Origin: Desulfomonile tiedjei
GTDB lineage: Bacteria > Desulfobacterota > Desulfomonilia > Desulfomonilales > Desulfomonilaceae
DNA length: 34,050 nt
Reading direction: 5' to 3'
Assembly: GCA_020722215.1 (NCBI GenBank)
Contig: DYLG01000011.1
Span: forward strand, 1 to 34,050
The translations under genes and the position numbers were made by a program. Below the pieces are notes generated by a model that had not been told where the DNA came from, searched no databases, and saw only the letters and a list, made by a program, of their open reading frames with translations. This document shows, piece after piece, positions 1 through 7,168 of this stretch (position 1 is the stretch's first letter; the number at the start of each line of letters is the position of its first letter).

Positions 1-16
1 GGTTCGGGAAGCTCCA

Positions 17-613
17 ATGTCGGACCGGGAGGCAGAGGATGTGTCGGCGCAGCCTCCTGCTGCTTCCCCCCTGATCGAGGGGCCCTCTCCGCCGGTTGCC
101 CGCGCTCCGCAGCCCCAACCCGCAGGAACTGCACCGGAACCAAAGTCAGAGGAACCCAGCCCAAAGCCGTTGATCAGCTTTAACGCCGTGGACGTGGTTG
201 CTGTTGCGGATAGTCCTAATCAGGGAACTCTGAAGTTCAGACTGGTGAAGGACCGGCCCGGGGTAGGATTTGCGGGCTACCTGTTCGTTTTTGTGGAGAT
301 GGCGGATCAGGAGGGGAAAAGCAGGCTGTATGCTTATCCTAAGGCCGCCCGTCTCGATGACGGGAATCTGCCTGTAGATTATCGCGTCGGCACATCCCTT
401 TCCATGAAATCCAAGTCCAGTCAGGGAATCGAACTTAAGTTCGGAGACATGCGCAGAGGCGCTTTTCTTTCGCGCGTCTCGATAGTTCTTTACGGTGAAC
501 ATGGGGACATCGTCTTCCAGCGCGGTTTTGATCGTAATGAATTGAAAATGGTCCGAGAGAAACCGACAAGAGTCAACGGGGTACCGCCAAGGAGCACCAG
601 GCAAGCGCTCTGA
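17..613 (+). CDS. Proline-rich protein of unknown function, probably 5'-truncated by the window edge
   Basis: I do not recognise this family. The reading frame is open to the left edge, so the ATG at position 17 may be internal and the gene may begin before the window. Residues 1-50 are Pro/Ala/Ser/Glu-rich and look like a flexible linker. Residues 50-185 alternate short hydrophobic strands with polar turns, which suggests a compact beta-rich domain. No signal peptide or membrane segment is visible in this part; one could lie upstream, because such a linker often separates a membrane anchor from a periplasmic domain. The secreted M99-type peptidase follows about 100 bases downstream on the same strand, so a role in the cell envelope is possible but only inferred. 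Confidence 0.6.
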   Translation: MSDREAEDVSAQPPAASPLIEGPSPPVARAPQPQPAGTAPEPKSEEPSPKPLISFNAVDVVAVADSPNQGTLKFRLVKDRPGVGFAGYLFVFVEMADQEGKSRLYAYPKAARLDDGNLPVDYRVGTSLSMKSKSSQGIELKFGDMRRGAFLSRVSIVLYGEHGDIVFQRGFDRNELKMVREKPTRVNGVPPRSTRQAL

Positions 614-710
614 AACCGACCACGGAGCTGACTCGATTGCGAGCCGAGTGTTCATGTTGTTCTGTCTTTGGTCCTTTTCCGGAATCTTTCGCCAGGCTCG
701 GTTTGGGACA

Positions 711-2594
711 ATGTCGCTACCAGGGAGGTGGAAGCGCGCCCTGACGGAGGCCACGCCTCGTTTGGTTGCTGCTTTGGCTTCAGTGGTTGTCTTGTTTTCA
801 GGAGCGGTTGTCCATTGTCATGCCGAAACGACCCACCGCGTTTTTCTCAAGGGAACCGATTCCGAGCTGGACGTGTATTTCATCAAGGGGCGAGAGCCCG
901 GCCCAACCTTGCTGCTGGTGGGAGGAATCCAGGGCAACGAGCCGGGCGGCTACTTGGCTGCAGATCTTTACGCGGACATTTCTCTGAAGAAGGGGAATCT
1001 GATCGTGGTTCCCCGGGCGAATTTCCTTTCCATTGTTCAAGATGACAGGGGTGTCAGGGGGGACATGAACCGGAAATTTGCCTCGGTGGGCAGAAGAGTG
1101 GACCAGGATGTGCGCGTTGTCGAGATCATCAAGGACCTGATGTCTCAGAGTGATGCTTTCCTCAATCTTCATGACGGGTCCGGATTTTATTCCCCCACTT
1201 GGGAGTCGCGTCTGTGCAATCCGATGCGGTATGGCCAATCCATCATTGCCGACGCAGACGATTACGCCCGGAGCGACGGCAAGATTCTCAAGCTTGGCGA
1301 GATCGCTCGGCGGATTGCTGACAAGGTGAATCCTCAAATAGCGGATGCGAGGCATTTGTTCAGGTTCAATAATCACCGCACCGCCGAGGCGGATACAAGA
1401 CACAAAGAGCAACGGTTATCCGCTACGTATTACGCCTTGACTTCCTTGGGCATTCCAGCCTTTGGCATAGAGACCTCCAAGAGCATTCCCGATTATCGCC
1501 TAAGGGTCAGGTATCAGACCATGGTGATCAACGCTTTTCTCGAGGAGTTCGGGATCGTCCTGGAAAACCCCAAGGTTGCACTTGATTCCCCTTTTCTTAA
1601 GTACCTGATTGTGACCGTCAACGAGAGGACTCCCACAGTGGTTACGGGCAATGACGTGCTGAAAGTCCACAAGGGAGACCGAGTGCGCATAGTGCACATC
1701 GAGTCGAACTATTCGAGAGGACTGACCGCTCAGGTGAAGGGATCGGGCAGGGTGCTCAACTATGTGGACCGGGAGATCGCCATATCGGAAAACACAGTGA
1801 TCCATGTGCGAAAGGATCGTTTCCTCATTGCCACCATTCCTGTGGAAATCATGGACTCCAGGGAAGGAAGGATGTCCGCGGGCATCCATTTTGAGCCCAG
1901 GGTCACTCACTTCTGCGTGCGGGTAAACGACCGGACCTATGTAGTGGAACCGGGCGAGGAATTGACGGTGCTTCGAGGCGACAAGCTTGTGATCCTCGAT
2001 CCGAAGACCAATCTTTCGGAAGAAGACGAAAAGGGCATGCGCATTGATCTGAGGGGCTTCCAGGCCAAGTCGTCTCCTTATCCTGTGGAAGATCGGGGAC
2101 ACCTCATACACACCGACAGGGATTTGCAGGACACTTACGGACAAGTGAGGGGACCGGTGACCTTCTTCATGCTGCAGGCCAAACTGAACCGGAAAGTTTT
2201 CGGCCAATGCTACATCGCGGTAGCTGAACCCAGGCTTGAGTATCTCGTCCTGAAAGGCTCGCGGGGCGCCGGCTTCATCGTGAACTCCGGTGATAAGCTG
2301 GAGGTGCCTCGGGACGAGGTGCTTCGCATAGTGGACGTGCGAACCAATTTCCGAGAAGACTCACCTCTGTTCATAACCATGTCCGGTCGCACCATACGAT
2401 GGGAACGAGAAGGCCAAGCAGGCATTGACGCTGCAAAGCTCTCCGGAGAGGAAGTCCCTCTCGACATCACCCGCAACGGACGGAGCCTCGGCAGAATTTG
2501 GGTGAAGCAGGGGACCGAATACCGGATTTCGTCCGGTGGAAAGCAGCCTCGTTCGCCACTCATCCCGGTCAATTATCCGGGAGGGGCTAACTGA
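711..2594 (+). CDS. Secreted M14/M99-type zinc carboxypeptidase, Csd4/Pgp1-like
   Basis: Probable periplasmic D,L-carboxypeptidase that trims peptidoglycan stem peptides. With the ATG at 711 the protein is 627 aa and begins with a normal signal peptide (basic n-region, hydrophobic core, cleavage near residue 38). A GTG at 648 would add 21 residues; neither start has a clear ribosome site. The metallopeptidase domain spans residues 40-285: GGIQGNEPGG (Q74, E77), DMNRKF (about 118-123), NLHDGSG (H154) and GIPAFGIET (likely catalytic E254). Gln where M14 enzymes have the first zinc-binding His is the hallmark of Helicobacter Csd4 and Campylobacter Pgp1 (family M99), which control helical cell shape. 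After it come three related beta modules with cores near residues 310-334, 410-435 and 522-547, each ending in a (T/S)N(F/Y/L)-type turn. Fold and reaction are inferred from motifs. Confidence 0.82.
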   Translation: MSLPGRWKRALTEATPRLVAALASVVVLFSGAVVHCHAETTHRVFLKGTDSELDVYFIKGREPGPTLLLVGGIQGNEPGGYLAADLYADISLKKGNLIVVPRANFLSIVQDDRGVRGDMNRKFASVGRRVDQDVRVVEIIKDLMSQSDAFLNLHDGSGFYSPTWESRLCNPMRYGQSIIADADDYARSDGKILKLGEIARRIADKVNPQIADARHLFRFNNHRTAEADTRHKEQRLSATYYALTSLGIPAFGIETSKSIPDYRLRVRYQTMVINAFLEEFGIVLENPKVALDSPFLKYLIVTVNERTPTVVTGNDVLKVHKGDRVRIVHIESNYSRGLTAQVKGSGRVLNYVDREIAISENTVIHVRKDRFLIATIPVEIMDSREGRMSAGIHFEPRVTHFCVRVNDRTYVVEPGEELTVLRGDKLVILDPKTNLSEEDEKGMRIDLRGFQAKSSPYPVEDRGHLIHTDRDLQDTYGQVRGPVTFFMLQAKLNRKVFGQCYIAVAEPRLEYLVLKGSRGAGFIVNSGDKLEVPRDEVLRIVDVRTNFREDSPLFITMSGRTIRWEREGQAGIDAAKLSGEEVPLDITRNGRSLGRIWVKQGTEYRISSGGKQPRSPLIPVNYPGGAN

Positions 2595-2602
2595 AGCTTC
2601 AG
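2591..2602. other. 12-bp perfect palindrome holding both stop codons of convergent genes
   Basis: CTGAAGCTTCAG reads identically on both strands. The TGA of the peptidase gene is 2592-2594 and the TGA of the convergent MFS gene is the TCA at 2599-2601, so the genes end four bases apart. There is no T-tract, so a terminator role is unproven. Confidence 0.6.
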
Positions 2603-3867
2603 GAAGCTTTGCGCCCTCCCTCGCGTCTCAGCGCCGAACTATCCGGCACGAATCCGTACACTATGCAGGCAGCGACCAAAGCCACTGCGCCGGCCCACCA
2701 TAAGGAACTGAAACTCTCCGGAGTTGTGAGCTTGGACGGGTCGGGTCCCACCAGAGATCCGAGCAGGTGGATCGCAGCTCCAACTCCAAGAATGGTGAAC
2801 AGGTTCACCGACGTCATCGCGCGCGCAGCCATGCCGTGCGGCACGAGTTCCTTTATGTGCGCATACATTATCTGACCGGGAGCGGCGGTAAAACCCAGGC
2901 CGAAACAGGCGAGAAAAACCTTCCAAAGATCCGGCGATCGTTCCCACCGGACAAAGGAGAGCATAATCAGACAGAACGCCGCCATGGTGGGCAGAACCGC
3001 TCTCTTTCGGGATAGCAGTATCCGGTCGCTGATGGAACCCCAAAAGGGCAGTCCCACCATGTACCCGATCCCCATACAGAACAGGGCATTGGCTGAGTTG
3101 ATCTCGCTGAGTCCCAGGCCGAACGTCATGAATGGAGCCAGCCACAGGCTCTGAAGCGCGGCAAAAAACCCGTACCGGACGAAGTTGCTCAGACTGATTG
3201 CCCAATAGCCATACATGCGGGCCAGATGGCGAAGACCCGCAAGAATCGACTCTCTGGGCCGAGCTTGCCCTTTTCGAGCTTCAGGCCCATCCCGGGCCAC
3301 AAAAATGAATGCTGCGACAACCACCGCATTGACAAGGCCAAAGACAACAAAACTCGCTCTCCATCCGATCTTGAGATTCAACATTGCCAGGGGAGTCGCT
3401 GCAAGAAGGTTCCCCAAGGCGCCCAGGGCAACCGCGGTTCCGGTGAGAAAGGCAAAGCGATTCACCGGGAACCATTGGGAAAGGAGAGCCATGAGAATCA
3501 TCATGTTGCCGCTCATGCCTATGCCCAGCAAAGCTCTGGCGGCGGTAAGCTGGCCGGGAGTAGTCCCCATGGCAAACCAGACGGCTCCACCGACTGCGGC
3601 CACGGACAGAAGACTCATGGCAATCCGGGCGCCCACCCTGTCTATGGCAATCCCCAGCGGTAACTGACACAGTGCAAACGCGTAATAGAACGCAGCGGAC
3701 AGGTTGCTCAGTTGCGCGCTCGTGATGTCCATTTCGCGGACGAGTGCGGGACTGATCACCGCAGTGGAAACCCGGTAGAACATTGACAGAAGAAAATTGA
3801 GACTGCCTATTGCGAATATGGCCCAGCGCCGGTAACTTCCGGGCGCGGGGTCTTTGATGCTCGTCAT
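2599..3867 (-). CDS. Major facilitator superfamily transporter
   Basis: A 422-aa integral membrane protein with about 12 predicted hydrophobic helices, the usual MFS size. The first half shows the loop 2-3 signature region (GIAIDRVGARIAM, about residues 73-85), a form of the MFS GxxxDRxGxR motif. A related GSISDRILLSRKR appears in the second half (about residues 276-288), giving the expected two-fold repeat. A short basic loop (about 195-210) separates the halves. Substrate cannot be read from the sequence; the N-terminal half resembles organic anion or hexuronate-type permeases. It is a single gene, convergent with the peptidase gene and divergent from the three-gene ATPase/nuclease operon. 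The ATG follows GGAAAGAACGGAG on the minus strand, a usable ribosome site. Confidence 0.9.
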   Translation of the reverse strand: MTSIKDPAPGSYRRWAIFAIGSLNFLLSMFYRVSTAVISPALVREMDITSAQLSNLSAAFYYAFALCQLPLGIAIDRVGARIAMSLLSVAAVGGAVWFAMGTTPGQLTAARALLGIGMSGNMMILMALLSQWFPVNRFAFLTGTAVALGALGNLLAATPLAMLNLKIGWRASFVVFGLVNAVVVAAFIFVARDGPEARKGQARPRESILAGLRHLARMYGYWAISLSNFVRYGFFAALQSLWLAPFMTFGLGLSEINSANALFCMGIGYMVGLPFWGSISDRILLSRKRAVLPTMAAFCLIMLSFVRWERSPDLWKVFLACFGLGFTAAPGQIMYAHIKELVPHGMAARAMTSVNLFTILGVGAAIHLLGSLVGPDPSKLTTPESFSSLWWAGAVALVAACIVYGFVPDSSALRREGGRKAS

Positions 3868-4338
3868 CTCCGTTCTTTCCGAAGCCGCTTGTCATCGAGC
3901 TTGCGGGAGCACAGTCACTGGTCTGAACCACGGTGAATCGCGGATGCCCTCTTATGCCGACAAGTGGCGGCAGTCTAACTCCGCATGCTGATTGTCACGA
4001 CGCGAGATGATATACGGGCAGGACTGCTGCGGTCAACGCCAAACGCCTGTTGGCGCCAAAGCTCCGCTCACAGAGATACTTACCTCGAACGGATCGGCCG
4101 GCCTGATTCAATAGCCTCAAGTGTGCTTGTCCCGCCCGGCCTCCATTTTGTATACTTGGTCCGGATTTCCGACCGGGACTGCGAATCGGTAAAGCCGTGC
4201 AGGCGCCAATTAGCTTACCATTCGAGTCCCCGGGAGTCGCTCGACCCTTTGGGCTTGAGCGCCGGCCTACTACGGTCGCCCCGGAGGAATAAGGACCTCA
4301 AGAATGCTCTGGAATGCGAGTAATCACAGGAGATCGAG
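3868..4338. other. Divergent intergenic region between the MFS gene and the three-gene operon
   Basis: About 470 bases with no convincing gene. It holds a 10-bp palindrome TTGGCGCCAA (4050-4059) and a sigma70-like promoter candidate for the downstream operon. An open frame at 3985-4323 has no recognisable composition or ribosome site. Confidence 0.5.
4127..4156 (+). promoter_or_regulatory. Candidate sigma70-type promoter of the three-gene operon
   Basis: TTGTCC (4127-4132), an 18-base spacer and TATACT (4151-4156). It lies about 180 bases before the first gene at 4339 and points towards it. Assigned by consensus only. Confidence 0.4.
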
Positions 4339-4986
4339 ATGTTTTCGGAAGAAAAGATCATAGCCTCTCTGGCGTCACTGAAGGCCAAACGAAAATACCC
4401 CGCGTACCCGGGTGAGATTCTCACGGCTCTCAGACGTCCAAAGAACGTGTTGGAAAAACTGAAACGAGTTCTCAGGTCAATGGGACAGAACGGGACGCTG
4501 ATCCCGTCCCGACGAGGGAAGTTTCGTGCGTATATGCTGGCGGGGGAAGACGTGAGGTACTCGCGAAATCCTGATGAAAAGCTCAAGTTTGAACTCCTGG
4601 CGGAAATCGAGATCCTCAAAGCTCAGCTCTTGCAGGTGGCCGCTGAAGCCAAGGAAAGTTCCGAGGTGGTGCGGGCGGTCGCCGCAGAGGCCGCAGGTGC
4701 ATCAGGGGAAGACCTTGAGAGTCTCGACAGGCGGGTTTTCGAGACTATCCGGAGAATTGCACGGCATAGGACTAGCCGGTGCGTGCATATCCGGGAGATC
4801 AGGGAGGTCTTGTCCGACATACCGGGAAGCGAACTCGACCAATCGCTGGAGCGGCTGGGCACGTCTTGGAAGCTCGAACTGCAACCTGTTCAAGATGCTA
4901 CCAAGCTCACGGAAAAGCAACGGAAAACTGCTCTGAGAGTATCCGACGGCACAATGGTCTGCACTGTGGCCGCACCTGCCGATTGA
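4339..4986 (+). CDS. Small two-domain winged-helix/coiled-coil protein, first gene of the nuclease-motor operon
   Basis: A 215-aa protein whose family I do not recognise. Residues 1-70 look like a winged-helix domain: helices rich in Lys/Leu, then a basic wing-like hairpin (LIPSRRGKFRAYML). Residues 80-125 are a long Glu/Lys/Ala-rich helix, probably a coiled coil. Residues 128-205 look like a second helix-turn-helix module. Start: ATG with AGGAG six bases upstream (4328-4332). It precedes the AAA+ ATPase gene by ten bases, so the two are almost certainly co-transcribed. A DNA-binding adaptor or loader for the ATPase and nuclease-motor encoded downstream is the natural reading, but this is inference from shape and position. 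Confidence 0.75.
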   Translation: MFSEEKIIASLASLKAKRKYPAYPGEILTALRRPKNVLEKLKRVLRSMGQNGTLIPSRRGKFRAYMLAGEDVRYSRNPDEKLKFELLAEIEILKAQLLQVAAEAKESSEVVRAVAAEAAGASGEDLESLDRRVFETIRRIARHRTSRCVHIREIREVLSDIPGSELDQSLERLGTSWKLELQPVQDATKLTEKQRKTALRVSDGTMVCTVAAPAD

Positions 4987-4996
4987 GGGGTAAACA

Positions 4997-7168
4997 ATGT
5001 CCGCCGAACGGGTCCGGGCCGATTTCGCTGAACTGGCCAACATCATCAGGAACGCTGACAATCCTTTCGATGTGGACAAGGTGGAGAAAGCTCGCGATAA
5101 CGTTGTGGATGTCCCCACCATTCACGAAAAGGCCTTCCGCAGCATAGTCGCTGAACTCGAGAGAGTCCGGTCTAGCCGGAAAAGCAGAGGGGTGCTGCTG
5201 ACCGGAGTCGCGGGCAGCGGCAAATCGCACCTTATCTCGAGGCTGTTTTGTCACCGGCCCGAGAACGTCCTTTTTTTCCAAGTCCAGGCTCTGCCGGGAG
5301 GAACCGCTTGGTTCAGACATATCCTCCAGTGCATTGTAAGCGACCTTGAGCAGCCTATGAGCCATGAGGATGACACTCCCCAACTAATATGGTTGATCAG
5401 GCATTTCATTGACGGCGTTCGAGAGAAGATCGGCGCCGAAAGCCGAGGCGACTACGGTATCCGGATTCCGGACAGGGCTCTCAGGGCAAGGCTGGAAGAG
5501 ATCCACACTTCAATCCCCCACCCCGCGGCTGTCGATGTGGTCAAGGTGCTGGTTAATCTGTGGAAATGGGAAGCTCCGTTCAGGAAGAGAAAGGACAGAG
5601 GTGAAGGCATCAAGAAAAAGGGACTTGCAATTCAATGGCTCAAAGGGACCATGATCGAAGACGAAGAACTTGCGGTCATCGGAGCTAAATCAAACTTGGA
5701 AGAGACTGATCAAGACGGCCTCGTGTGCTATCTGGCCGCGCTGCGCGTATTCGGGCTGCTCACGGTGGGGCAGGCGCCGATTGTCCTGGTCTTTGACCAA
5801 CTCGATACAATGGAGCCTCACACCGTCAACAGTCTTGGCAACCAACTGCTTCAGCTCATCGGAAGCGAATCCGCAGCTCCCAACTATCTCCTTGTGACCG
5901 CAGGGGTGGGCGAACAGGTGGACGGTTTCATCGAGAACCGCATCATCCCGAAAGCCGTCGCGGATGTGGTTTTCAAGACCCGCCTGCAATTGCCTGCCCT
6001 TGACATGGATCAATCCCTCGACATGGTGGCCGCTCGACTGGCCCGATTGTTTGGGAACGAGCCGGTGCCGCCATTGCCTCATGGGGCTGACAGGTTGTTT
6101 CCCTTCACAGGGAGTTTTCTCCAAGAGCGGCTGAAAGGCCCCATAAAACCCGTGCCGCGAGATGTCCTGCAGAAATGCAGGACGCTGTACGACGAGATTG
6201 CCGAAGAGGTTGACACAGGATGGCTCGAGCGGTGGCCGGACAGCCTTGGGAAAATTATGCCGCCCACTACTCTGCCGACATGGGAGCACATCAGCTCGTT
6301 TCTCCAAAAAGAACTCGAGGCGTTCAGCGCAACCGTGGCTCTGCGGGTTTCTGTCGGTCCTGTTGACGGAGACTTGCTGGCCGATACGCTGCACAGGTTG
6401 CTGGAATGCGCGGTGGAAAACCGCCCTCTAGTGGCTGTCCCACCGCCTCCGGGGAAGTATCCGGCGCCTGCGGATTCTTTCTTCTGCGTCAAGACTAATT
6501 CGGACAAGTCCCCCTCCGTGGGGATCGTGTTCAATAACAAGGGCCATCATACGAGTGTTGGTGCTGTCTTGAAGAAGTGCCGGCAGTTCCTGGCCGCGTT
6601 CGGTTCTGATCAGCGAATGCTGTTTGGTCGCGATAACCAGGCCAAATCCATGGAAAAATGGAAAAGCTGCCAAGATCTGATAAGGGAATTGGAAGCGACC
6701 GGCAGATTCGAGCTTGTCCGGATGCATCAATCCGAGATTCGCCGGATTCAGGCCCTGGACAAACTCAGACGAGCCGTGCCCGATCTGGTTATGCCGGCTT
6801 CGAGACACCACGGGAGCCATAAGGTCACTGACGCCGATTTCACGAAGTTCCTTTGTGAACCCGGTGTCCTTGACGGTCTTCAGATCATGAAGGCAATTGA
6901 GAACCTTGTCGAAAAACAAATCGGCAGACCGGTCGTTGCGGAGCAGACGCCGGCCGGACCGGCCCTGTCGTTCGTACTGTCACGCATCACCGCCAGGAAG
7001 ATGTACGGCTTCGAGACTCTTGTATCAGAGTGGGCACGACTGCACAACCGGGCCAGACCGAATTCCGACGATCGGGCTGCCATCGAGATGGCAGTGGAAA
7101 CCCACGTCAAAGCGAGCAGGATGATGGTGATCGGCTCAGGCGAACACAAGATCGTCAAGAAGGCATGA
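4997..7168 (+). CDS. Large AAA+/STAND-like P-loop ATPase of the nuclease-motor operon
   Basis: A 723-aa ATPase. The Walker A is GVAGSGKS (residues 70-77) and the Walker B is PIVLVFDQLD (261-270, acidic residues D267 and D270), followed by a sensor-1-like strand (NYLLVTAGVGE, about 296-306). The unusually long distance between Walker A and B holds a helical insertion (about 115-240), as in ORC/STAND-type loaders and several phage-defence ATPases. Residues 310-430 look like a helical lid. Residues 450-600 form an alpha/beta domain I cannot assign, and 630-720 a helical tail. No membrane segment is present. GAGGGG lies six bases before the ATG, and the gene overlaps the next by four bases (ATGA). 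A role as regulator or loader of the downstream nuclease-motor is inferred. Confidence 0.85.
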   Translation: MSAERVRADFAELANIIRNADNPFDVDKVEKARDNVVDVPTIHEKAFRSIVAELERVRSSRKSRGVLLTGVAGSGKSHLISRLFCHRPENVLFFQVQALPGGTAWFRHILQCIVSDLEQPMSHEDDTPQLIWLIRHFIDGVREKIGAESRGDYGIRIPDRALRARLEEIHTSIPHPAAVDVVKVLVNLWKWEAPFRKRKDRGEGIKKKGLAIQWLKGTMIEDEELAVIGAKSNLEETDQDGLVCYLAALRVFGLLTVGQAPIVLVFDQLDTMEPHTVNSLGNQLLQLIGSESAAPNYLLVTAGVGEQVDGFIENRIIPKAVADVVFKTRLQLPALDMDQSLDMVAARLARLFGNEPVPPLPHGADRLFPFTGSFLQERLKGPIKPVPRDVLQKCRTLYDEIAEEVDTGWLERWPDSLGKIMPPTTLPTWEHISSFLQKELEAFSATVALRVSVGPVDGDLLADTLHRLLECAVENRPLVAVPPPPGKYPAPADSFFCVKTNSDKSPSVGIVFNNKGHHTSVGAVLKKCRQFLAAFGSDQRMLFGRDNQAKSMEKWKSCQDLIRELEATGRFELVRMHQSEIRRIQALDKLRRAVPDLVMPASRHHGSHKVTDADFTKFLCEPGVLDGLQIMKAIENLVEKQIGRPVVAEQTPAGPALSFVLSRITARKMYGFETLVSEWARLHNRARPNSDDRAAIEMAVETHVKASRMMVIGSGEHKIVKKA

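Noticed and set aside
7030-7164. Extra 45 residues on the nuclease-motor protein
   Set aside because: They lie inside the 3' end of the ATPase gene and have shadow-frame composition.
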